Part shown: piece by piece, positions 8,577-14,816 of the stretch | Position numbering within the stretch: position 1 is the stretch's first letter | How the letters are laid out: each line of letters opens with the position of its first letter | Origin: Geothermobacter ehrlichii | Lineage (GTDB): Bacteria; Desulfobacterota; Desulfuromonadia; Desulfuromonadales; Geothermobacteraceae | Direction: 5' to 3' | Assembly: GCF_008124615.1 (NCBI RefSeq) | Contig: NZ_VNIB01000009.1 | Span: 1-64,000, forward strand | Length of the DNA: 64,000 nucleotides | Notes under the pieces: generated by a model | Databases searched by the model: none | What the model saw: only the letters and a program-made list of their open reading frames with translations | Told to the model about the DNA's origin: nothing | Translations under genes and position numbers: made by a program

Positions 8577-8804
8577 ATGCAACAGCTGATTTGCTACTGC
8601 TTTGAACACAGCGAAGGGGAAATCCGCCGGGAGGTGCTGGAAAGAGGCGGCCACAGCCGCATCCTGGAGCAAATCCGGATGGCGAAGAAGGCCGGCAGCT
8701 GCCGCTGCGCCGAGGTTCACCCCGAGAGCAGATGATGTCTGCCCGATGTCCGCCGTGTCGTGGACGCAGCCAAAAAGGACTTGAGAGATGACGATAAAAC
8801 CTGA
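8577..8804 (+). CDS. Small [2Fe-2S]-binding CopZ/BFD-like protein, probable selenoprotein (Sec53)
   Basis: Read with the TGA at 8733-8735 as selenocysteine, this is a 75-residue protein. The front half has ICYCFEHSEGEIRREV and KKAGSCRCAEV. Relatives of the CopZ N-terminal/BFD type carry a CC pair followed by LGDV and a short helix after this region. Here the in-frame continuation after TGA reads U-CLPDVRRVVDAAKKDL, which restores exactly that pattern with Sec in place of the first Cys. Terminating at TGA would give 52 aa without the last two cluster ligands. The extended ORF overlaps the next gene by 17 bases. A weaker SECIS-like hairpin follows the TGA. Confidence 0.75.
8748..8765 (+). promoter_or_regulatory. 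Putative SECIS hairpin for the small Fe-S protein
   Basis: Stem GTCCGC / GTGGAC (6 bp, one G-U pair) with loop CGTGTC, which starts 18 bases after the TGA at 8733-8735 and has G at loop position 2. It is less perfect than the other two hairpins in the window. Confidence 0.5.
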
Positions 8805-8994
8805 ATCGACCCTGACCTGCCCACACTGCGGTCACCGTGAAACGCTGACCATGCCGACCGATGCCTGCCGGTTCTTCCACAGCTGCAGCGGCTGCGGCAA
8901 GCTGCTCAAACCCCTGCCCGGCGATTGCTGCGTCTTCTGCTCCTACGGTGACATTCCCTGCCCGCCGATCCAGCAGCAGCGGAATACAGGATGA
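8788..8994 (+). CDS. GDCCVxC-domain protein
   Basis: A 68-aa Cys-rich protein. It begins with a CPHCGHRE zinc-ribbon-like knuckle, then CSGCGK, and ends with the diagnostic GDCCVFCSYGDIPCPP. The family is defined by this motif, is found next to mercury genes, and has selenocysteine in some members. Here all positions are Cys. Function is unproven. Binding of Hg or other soft metals is an inference from cysteine content and from its place in the mer operon. Its stop overlaps the merF start by 4 bases (ATGA). Confidence 0.85.
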   Translation: MTIKPESTLTCPHCGHRETLTMPTDACRFFHSCSGCGKLLKPLPGDCCVFCSYGDIPCPPIQQQRNTG

Positions 8995-9212
8995 GCGACG
9001 CCAGGCGCTTTCGCAACCGTTTTCTGGCCGCCCTGGCGGGTACCGGGCTGGTCGCGCTGTGCTGCTTCACGCCGGTCCTGGTTCTGCTGCTCGCAGCTCT
9101 CGGCTTGAGTGCACTGACCCCCTATCTCGACTTCGTGCTGCTGCCGGCGCTGGTGATTCTGGCCCTGCTCAGCTTCCTGGCCTATCGACGATGGAGGGCT
9201 GTCGACAGATAG
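8991..9212 (+). CDS. merF: Mercury transporter MerF
   Basis: A 73-aa protein with two membrane helices. The first contains the Cys pair of MerF in VALCCFTPVLVLLLAALG (residues 24-25) and the second is LLPALVILALLSFLAY. The second, C-terminal Cys pair known from some MerF proteins is absent. It overlaps the GDCCVxC gene by 4 bases and closes the mer operon. Having both MerT and MerF gives two Hg importers without a reductase in view. Confidence 0.85.
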   Translation: MSDARRFRNRFLAALAGTGLVALCCFTPVLVLLLAALGLSALTPYLDFVLLPALVILALLSFLAYRRWRAVDR

Positions 9213-9223
9213 GGGGTTCCGGC

Positions 9224-10447
9224 TCAGGTTTTCGTCTTTCCCGCTTCGTCTTCGTAGGCCCGGGCGATACCGCCGGCGGCGGTTTCCCGGTAGAGCGACG
9301 GCAGGGCCTGGCCGGTCTCCTTCATCACCCTGACGATGGTATCGAAGGACACCTTGTGCCGACCGTCGGAGAGCAGGGCGAAATGGCAGCAGGCCAGCGC
9401 CCGCGAAGCGGCATGGGCGTTGCGCTCGATGCAGGGGATCTGCACCAGCCCGCCGACCGGATCGCAGGTCAGTCCGAGGTGATGCTCCAGCCCCATCTCG
9501 GCGGCGTACTCGATCTGCGCCAGGCTGCCGCCGTGCAGCTTGGTCGCCGCCGCCGCGGCCATGGCGCAGGCAGTGCCGACCTCACCCTGACAGCCGACCT
9601 CGGCGCCGGAGATCGAGGCGTTGTGCTTGACCAGGTTGCCGATCAGCCCCGCCACCGCCAGCGCCCGCAGGATATCCTGCCAACTCAGCTCGAGGGTTTC
9701 GTCAAGGTAGCGCAGCACCGCCGGCAGCACACCGCTCGAACCGCAGGTCGGCGCGGTGACGATGATCCCGCCGGCGGCGTTCTCTTCGGCCACGGCGTAG
9801 GCATAGGCGCAGAGCAATCCGCTCTGCTTCAGGTGTTCACCGAACAGCGACGCCTTGCGGCAGAAGGAGCGCGCCTTGCGCGCCAGCCCCAGTCCGCCGG
9901 GCAACGGCCCCTCGGTCTGCAGGCCCCGGTCGATGGCGGCACACATCGCGTCCCATATCCGGCCGAGAAAGGCCTCGATGCCCTCCCCCTCGCGTTCGAA
10001 CACGTAATCCCCCAGGGACTGCCCGTACCGGTCGCAGTGTTCCAGAATCTTTTGCAGACTGTTCAAGGGGTAGACGGAATCCACTTGTTCACCGACCATC
10101 CCTTCGGCGTCGCGCAGGGCGCCGCCGCCGACGCTGCAGACCTCCCAGCCGGCAAGCACCTCCCCCGATTCGGCCAGCGCCTCTAAGCGCATGCCGTTCG
10201 GATGCTCGGGCAGCCGCTCGTCGGGACGCCAGACTATCTCCACCGGCTTCGGAGCGAAGGCCTCTTCCAGCGCCCGGTCGGTCAGGTGACCGCGGCCGGT
10301 GGCGGCCAGGCTGCCGAACAGGGTGACGCGAAAGCCGGCGGCACGCGGGACGCGGCGGCAAAAGCGTTCGGCGGCAAAGCGCGGCCCCATGGTGTGACTG
10401 CTCGACGGGCCCTGGCCCACACGATAGAGTTGACGAATCGAGTCCAT
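9224..10447 (-). CDS. sdaA: L-serine ammonia-lyase (iron-sulfur serine dehydratase)
   Basis: A 407-aa single-chain enzyme converting L-serine to pyruvate and ammonia with an oxygen-sensitive [4Fe-4S] cluster. The beta domain is N-terminal ([17 protein letters not shown]), and the alpha domain begins near residue 170. Typical motifs are [32 protein letters not shown] and [16 protein letters not shown], which supply cluster cysteines. Start ATG at 10447. It runs convergently into merF with only 11 bases between stops. It has no operon partner. Confidence 0.95.
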   Translation of the reverse strand: MDSIRQLYRVGQGPSSSHTMGPRFAAERFCRRVPRAAGFRVTLFGSLAATGRGHLTDRALEEAFAPKPVEIVWRPDERLPEHPNGMRLEALAESGEVLAGWEVCSVGGGALRDAEGMVGEQVDSVYPLNSLQKILEHCDRYGQSLGDYVFEREGEGIEAFLGRIWDAMCAAIDRGLQTEGPLPGGLGLARKARSFCRKASLFGEHLKQSGLLCAYAYAVAEENAAGGIIVTAPTCGSSGVLPAVLRYLDETLELSWQDILRALAVAGLIGNLVKHNASISGAEVGCQGEVGTACAMAAAAATKLHGGSLAQIEYAAEMGLEHHLGLTCDPVGGLVQIPCIERNAHAASRALACCHFALLSDGRHKVSFDTIVRVMKETGQALPSLYRETAAGGIARAYEDEAGKTKT

Positions 10448-10624
10448 GCTCACTTCCGGTCGCAGGCGGCCGACGCCGCCGGTCTTCCCTGTAAGCTTAG
10501 CAGGACGGAGCCCGACCATCATCCGCCTCAGCCGGAAATACCGGCAGCGATGGTCGCCATCCCCTTGCGCTCGAAAGAAAAACAAAATATATTGAAAGCT
10601 GAATTTATCAGAAAGGAAAACCGC

Positions 10625-10777
10625 ATGGACATCTGGTTGATGCTCGGCGTAGTCGCCGTCTGGGTCATCCTGCAGAAGTGGATTCTGCCGAAAATGGGCG
10701 TTCCGACGTGAATGTCCGACAGTTGCGACCTTCCGGTGCGGAAGGACCAGAAAACCGATAACGACAAAACTTCCTGA
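10625..10777 (+). CDS. Small single-pass membrane protein, probable selenoprotein (Sec29)
   Basis: Reading the TGA at 10709-10711 as selenocysteine gives a 50-residue protein. It has one N-terminal membrane helix (IWLMLGVVAVWVILQKWI), then LPKMGVPT-U-MSDSC and a charged tail ending at the TGA at 10775. The U-x4-C pair at residues 29 and 34 could be a redox or metal site on the cytoplasmic or outer face. AAAGGAAAA precedes the ATG. Stopping at the first TGA would leave only 28 aa. A perfect SECIS-like hairpin lies 17 bases after the TGA. I cannot give a family name. Confidence 0.65.
10729..10745 (+). promoter_or_regulatory. Putative SECIS hairpin for the small membrane protein
   Basis: Perfect 7-bp stem CCTTCCG / CGGAAGG with loop GTG, whose first base is 25 positions after the last base of the TGA at 10709-10711. 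It has the same stem length and the same loop as the permease hairpin at 6667, although the stem sequences differ. Confidence 0.65.
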
Positions 10778-10781
10778 ACGG

Positions 10782-10811
10782 CGGCCCCGGCCTGGCAGCG
10801 GGTCGGGGCCG
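10782..10811. terminator. Bidirectional terminator hairpin
   Basis: Perfect 8-bp stem CGGCCCCG / CGGGGCCG (10782-10789 with 10804-10811) followed on the plus strand by TTCCCTTTC. It lies between the small plus-strand selenoprotein gene and the convergent lipoate ligase gene. Confidence 0.65.
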
Positions 10812-10818
10812 TTCCCTT

Positions 10819-11598
10819 TCACCCCTGCCGCCGCAGACCATCGACGGCGAAACGCTCCGCCAGCACCTCGACCAGCCGCGACTCCGCCTCGGCCATGAAA
10901 TCCCCTGCCGCCGCAGCCGGCCACCGCAGACAGCGGCGCAGGCTGGTGCAGGCCTCGGGATCGAAACGTCGCTGCTGACCGCACAGGGCGTAGAAGCGGT
11001 TCACCTGCCGTGTCATCTCTTCCAGATCGGGATCGACCAGCAGGCAGGCATGGGCCAGCACGACCGAACGGCGGCGGTTGCTGCCCGCCCAGCGCTGGGC
11101 CGTTCCCGCCAGCTTGCATCCGCCCACCTGCACATTGTAGCGGCCGTCGCAAAAGGCCCCCGCCACCTCGCCGACACCCGCATGCACCCCGAAACCGTCC
11201 AGCCAGGCTGTCAGCAGATCGCACAGCAGCCGGTAGCCGTCCTCAAGGCGCCAGTGCGCCGGGCGGGCGAAAATCAGGGCGAGATTGAGCACCCCCGGCC
11301 CCTGCGGCACGCAGGAGCCGCCGCTGCAACGCACCACCACCGGCCAGCCCTCGGCGGCCAGCCGTGCGCCGACAGCGGCAAAATCCGGCCAGCGCGCCTC
11401 GCGCCGGGTCGCGACCAGACAACGCGGGTGGCGGGAGATGACCGCCAGCGGCCCGGACTCACCCGCCATCACCCGTGCGAGCAGCGCATCCTCCCGGGTC
11501 AGGCTCCCCGCCGGATCGGACAGCGGCGGCAGCCGCAACAGCCGCCAGGGCAGGTCGGAGCAGGGGACGGAAAGGTGGGAAGGGACCGAAGACGTCAT
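10819..11598 (-). CDS. Lipoate--protein ligase A family protein
   Basis: A 259-aa protein of the biotin/lipoate ligase fold. It attaches lipoyl or octanoyl groups to lipoyl domains, or moves them between proteins. Seen are VVVRCSGGSCVPQGPGVLN, the counterpart of the RRxSGGG..H..G..N substrate loop, and DGRYNVQVGGCKLAGTAQRW, the counterpart of the catalytic Lys motif (K in GGCKLAGTAQ). The Gly-rich loop differs from canonical LplA (SGGSCV instead of SGGGAV), so it may be an octanoyltransferase or amidotransferase-like relative. It is a single gene. Confidence 0.8.
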   Translation of the reverse strand: MTSSVPSHLSVPCSDLPWRLLRLPPLSDPAGSLTREDALLARVMAGESGPLAVISRHPRCLVATRREARWPDFAAVGARLAAEGWPVVVRCSGGSCVPQGPGVLNLALIFARPAHWRLEDGYRLLCDLLTAWLDGFGVHAGVGEVAGAFCDGRYNVQVGGCKLAGTAQRWAGSNRRRSVVLAHACLLVDPDLEEMTRQVNRFYALCGQQRRFDPEACTSLRRCLRWPAAAAGDFMAEAESRLVEVLAERFAVDGLRRQG

Positions 11599-11718
11599 GG
11601 ATGGAGTTTACCCGAGACCGTCCCGGAACGCATCCCGCCGCTCCTGGCGGGATACCGGCGCCAAAAACCTGCAGAGCGGCAAAACCCCGACGTCCTTCGG
11701 CAGACGGCGGCAACCCGC

Positions 11719-12870
11719 TCAGGCCGTGTGGTTCTGCGCCGCGTCGGCGTTGTCCGGCCGGCAGTCCTCGACCAGTGTGTCGCTCAGGCTGTCCACGCAG
11801 GCGAAATCGTCGAACCAGTAGCCCCGGGGATTGCGGCGGCAGATGATGATCTTGCCATCGTTGGCCGGGTTTGGCGCGCGATGATAGCGGAACATGATGT
11901 GCCCTTTGGTCAGGCCGATGACCTCGATCTTGCCCGTCCGATGCGACATGACCAGCCGCGCCCGCCGCGCCAGACCGCTGCTGCCCCGCCAGGCGTCGAC
12001 GAAATGGCGATAGGCCTGCTCCAGCGGCAGGGTGTACGAGCGGTTTCCCCTGGTCGGCCGACACTGAAAGACGTAATAGGGAGGGATGCCGAGAAAGGAG
12101 AGCTGGTTGAACAGATCCCTGAGCACTTCCGGGTCGTCATTGATGCCGCGGATCATCGGCGTCTGGTTGGTCAGCATCACGCCGACTTCGGCCAGGACCC
12201 TCAGGGCGCGCTTCGCCTCGGCCGTCAGCTCGCGGGGATGGTTGAAGTGATTCATCAGGTAGAGCTGCGAACCGCCGCGCACCGTCCGGGCGAAAAGATC
12301 GACCAGCTCCCTGTCGTCCAGAATCCGGTAGGGATTGAACGCCGTCATCTTGCTGCCGATGCGGATGATCCGGACATGCTCGATGCTCGAGAGCGCCTCG
12401 AGAATCGGCGCCAGCCGGGCCGCCGACATCAGCAATGGATCGCCGCCGGTCAGCAGCACATTGGAAATTTCCGGATGACTGCGGATGTAGTCCAGTTCGG
12501 CGTCGACGTTGCGCACCGTCTCCTGGTTGCCCTTGAGAAAGAGCCGCTTGCGAAAGCAGAACCGGCAAAAGGCGCCGCAGACATTGTTGACCAGCAGCAG
12601 CGCCGTATCCGGATACTTGTGCTCGAGCCCCGGCATCACCGTATAGCTCGCCTCGCCGGAAGCGTCCAGGCTGCCCCATTCCACCAGCTCGTCCTCGTGC
12701 GGCACCACCAGCCGGCGAATGGGATCGTGCGGATCACTCCAGTCGATCAGTGACTGGTAATAGCTGTTGCTGCGAAACGCGAAACGCTCGGTCACCCGGG
12801 CCAGCCGGGTCCGCTCCTCGGCCGCCAGCTCGGGAACCTGCTGCAGTTTGGTGATATAGGAAACCTTCAT
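11719..12870 (-). CDS. KamA-family radical SAM protein
   Basis: A 383-aa radical SAM protein resembling lysine 2,3-aminomutase. The [4Fe-4S] motif is CGAFCRFCFRKR. TGGDPLL and RIIRIGSK match KamA and EpmB. The C-terminal region has DGKIIICRR, where lysine aminomutases carry their PLP-binding Lys in a Gly-rich loop, but the loop itself differs. No ablB-type acetyltransferase or efp/epmA gene is adjacent, so neither acetyl-beta-lysine synthesis nor EF-P modification is indicated. The ATG at 12870 was chosen over a GTG two codons upstream because GGGGAGG is well placed. Confidence 0.85.
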   Translation of the reverse strand: MKVSYITKLQQVPELAAEERTRLARVTERFAFRSNSYYQSLIDWSDPHDPIRRLVVPHEDELVEWGSLDASGEASYTVMPGLEHKYPDTALLLVNNVCGAFCRFCFRKRLFLKGNQETVRNVDAELDYIRSHPEISNVLLTGGDPLLMSAARLAPILEALSSIEHVRIIRIGSKMTAFNPYRILDDRELVDLFARTVRGGSQLYLMNHFNHPRELTAEAKRALRVLAEVGVMLTNQTPMIRGINDDPEVLRDLFNQLSFLGIPPYYVFQCRPTRGNRSYTLPLEQAYRHFVDAWRGSSGLARRARLVMSHRTGKIEVIGLTKGHIMFRYHRAPNPANDGKIIICRRNPRGYWFDDFACVDSLSDTLVEDCRPDNADAAQNHTA

Positions 12871-12993
12871 AGACACCTCCCCAAGGGCCGGTCAGAGACC
12901 GGCAGAACAGAAAAAAGAATGACGCGCTGGAAACTGCCCGACAGAAGGGCCACAGGAAGATTTTCAGCCTAACAAAACTTGACCGGAACTGTC

Positions 12994-13016
12994 AAAAAAG
13001 CCCGGCGCGAACCGGG
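12994..13016 (-). terminator. Rho-independent terminator after the editing-domain gene
   Basis: On the minus strand CCCGG-TTCGCG-CCGGG is followed by CTTTTTTG. It lies 50 bases after the stop of the tRNA-Thr editing-domain gene. Confidence 0.6.
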
Positions 13017-13065
13017 TCGGGCAGAAAAAGAGGTTGCCGGGGGCCACCCAGACACCCGGCACCGT

Positions 13066-13488
13066 TCAATCGCCCGACTGAATATCGACAAAGATCCGTG
13101 CCGTCGAACGGCCGGGGGCCTGCAGGTCAAGATCGAGGAAATAGCCGAAAGGGGTCTGGACGGCCTGATAGCCGGCCGCTTCCAGCCTCCGGGCGCTGCG
13201 TTCCAGCAGCGCGGCGGTAAAATCGGCATCGGCCTTGCTGGCGGCGAGGTGGGAAAAGGAGTGAAGCAGGATCGTGCGGCTGTCGTTTTTGCGCGCACCC
13301 CACTTCAGGTTCTTGACCAGCTTCTTCTCGACCCTGGCCGGATCGTCCTGATCGACGGCCTCGGCGTGAATCAATCCGACCAGCACCCGGGTGAGCTCAC
13401 CCGGTTCATTGCTGTCGGGAGCCTCGGAAAGGGATTTATGGGCCGGCCGCCAGGCAAAACGGTCACAGAAGATCATCAACAGCTTCAT
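13066..13488 (-). CDS. Free-standing threonyl-tRNA synthetase editing domain protein
   Basis: A 140-aa protein resembling the N-terminal editing domain of archaeal ThrRS, which uses a D-aminoacyl-tRNA deacylase-like fold to remove Ser mis-attached to tRNA-Thr. Matching features are the N-terminal LLMIFCDRFAW strand, the central FVGLIHAEAVDQDDP-like region, LLHSFSHLAASKADADF and TPFGYFLDLDLQ. No synthetase body is attached, so it would act in trans or have another substrate. Start ATG at 13488; the ribosome site is weak. It is followed by a terminator. Confidence 0.75.
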   Translation of the reverse strand: MKLLMIFCDRFAWRPAHKSLSEAPDSNEPGELTRVLVGLIHAEAVDQDDPARVEKKLVKNLKWGARKNDSRTILLHSFSHLAASKADADFTAALLERSARRLEAAGYQAVQTPFGYFLDLDLQAPGRSTARIFVDIQSGD

Positions 13489-13489
13489 G

Positions 13490-13745
13490 CCTAGAGTGTA
13501 GCAAAGAAAGCCAGAGCTGGGCACCCGAATCGTCCGGGGCCAAGCTGACCAGGGCATGGTCGCCCTGTGGAAGAATAGCCTCGGTTTCATCCTCGGCCAG
13601 CAAAATCGCTTTACCCGCCCCAGGACGATGAGATGGTTGCCGAGGTCCGGCCCGGAAGACCTGCGGGCGAGGGCAGCCTTGAAAATAGTTGGGCCGGATG
13701 GACTCCCTTCCCCGTGCAGGGAATAGCGCATCCGCAGTAGAATAG
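13490..13745 (-). pseudogene. Possible remnant of a flavin-reductase-like gene
   Basis: Non-coding today. One minus-strand frame contains IFKAALARRSSGPDLGNHLI and VLGRVKRF, and a second frame contains QGDHALVSLAPDDSG. The first resembles the C-terminal pattern of FMN-dependent flavin reductases (GDHxIFVGxV). The parts lie in different frames without a start. The match is short and by eye, so this is weak. Confidence 0.25.
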
Positions 13746-13786
13746 AAGCAGGCAGGATACCTGCCCTATGGCGCGAGGAGTTCACC

Positions 13787-14146
13787 ATGAAACATCCCGG
13801 GATTCTAGCCCTTGCACTCCTGATCATCGGCTGTTCCGGCAGCCAGCTAGTCTGGCAGCACCCGTCGGGACTAGGGGAGACCGAACGGCTGCAGGCCGAA
13901 AGAACCTGCGATATGCTCATCGAAGAGGAATCTTGGCGCACCCCCTATTTCCCACCCTATTACGGCCGCTACTTCCATCACCCCTACGGTTACGGCTATC
14001 CCTTCCACTACCGGCACAGCTACGGATACAGTTACTATGACGACCCGGGCAACGTGTGGGCAGCACAGAAAGCGTTCCGCGTCTGCATGCGGGCCAAGGG
14101 CTGGGAGCAGGTTGAAGTCGACGAAAAAGGCACGGTCACGTACTGA
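13787..14146 (+). CDS. Putative lipoprotein, Tyr/His-rich
   Basis: A 119-aa protein with a lipoprotein signal peptide ending in the lipobox LIIGC (Cys 16). The mature part has a Tyr/His/Pro/Gly-rich segment (RYFHHPYGYGYPFHY) and a conserved-looking C-terminal block with KAFRVCMRAKGWEQVE. Such CM..KGW endings are common in small envelope lipoproteins. GAGGAG precedes the ATG. Function is not known. It has no clear operon partner. Confidence 0.65.
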   Translation: MKHPGILALALLIIGCSGSQLVWQHPSGLGETERLQAERTCDMLIEEESWRTPYFPPYYGRYFHHPYGYGYPFHYRHSYGYSYYDDPGNVWAAQKAFRVCMRAKGWEQVEVDEKGTVTY

Positions 14147-14369
14147 AGCACCTCTGCCGAGGGGCCGTCCTCTCCGGGGGAGCTTGCGTCTCCAGTTGCC
14201 GCATAGCCCGGCCTGGCTGGCGCACGGTGAAAAAACAAACCGCCGAATCGCTTCGAGTGGTAGTCTATCATCAGCCTCTGGCAGGTAGAAGAACCGGAAA
14301 CGAGCAGTTAATGGCCGCCGGATGTGTCGGCCCTGTTCGGAACCTGAGCCCATGGAGTAAAATATCACT

Positions 14370-14717
14370 ATGAAAAAAGGGATGATCGATCTAAGCCAGG
14401 CGACCTGCGAGGTCTGCCGGGCCGGCGCGCCCCCGGTGACGGAAGAAGAGGCCGCCACCTACCTGAGCGGGCTGCCCGACTGGGAAATCGTCACCATCGA
14501 CGGCGTCGACCGGCTGCGGCGCAGCTTCAGGTTCAAAAACTTCGCCGAGGCCCTCGCCTTCACCCATGCGGTCGGCCAACTCGCCGAGGAGGCAGGCCAT
14601 CACCCGGCGATCCTGACCGAGTGGGGCCGCGTCACCGTCAGCTGGTGGACCCACAAGATTGGCGGCCTGCACCGCAACGATTTCATCATGGCCGCGAAGA
14701 CGGATCGGCTGGTCTGA
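14370..14717 (+). CDS. phhB: 4a-hydroxytetrahydrobiopterin dehydratase (pterin-4-alpha-carbinolamine dehydratase)
   Basis: A 115-aa enzyme of the PCD/DCoH family, which dehydrates 4a-hydroxytetrahydropterin and may support pterin or molybdopterin cofactor recycling. The active-site pattern [20 protein letters not shown] and the following [11 protein letters not shown] are typical. A Cys pair near the N-terminus (TCEVC) is common in this subgroup. Start ATG at 14370 with GGAG 12 bases before; an ATG four codons later is possible. No phenylalanine hydroxylase gene is near. Confidence 0.92.
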   Translation: MKKGMIDLSQATCEVCRAGAPPVTEEEAATYLSGLPDWEIVTIDGVDRLRRSFRFKNFAEALAFTHAVGQLAEEAGHHPAILTEWGRVTVSWWTHKIGGLHRNDFIMAAKTDRLV

Positions 14718-14816
14718 ACTCATCACCTCAAACCGACTGCCTTCATGCGGGAAATTCTGCCCTGGGTGTCCCTATGCCCGACCTGGCATGGAGCCCTTGA
14801 GGAGGCGGGCCAAGGT

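Noticed and set aside
8577-8735. 52-aa stand-alone protein ending at TGA 8733
   Set aside because: It lacks the C-terminal cluster ligands of the family, which are encoded in frame right after the TGA.
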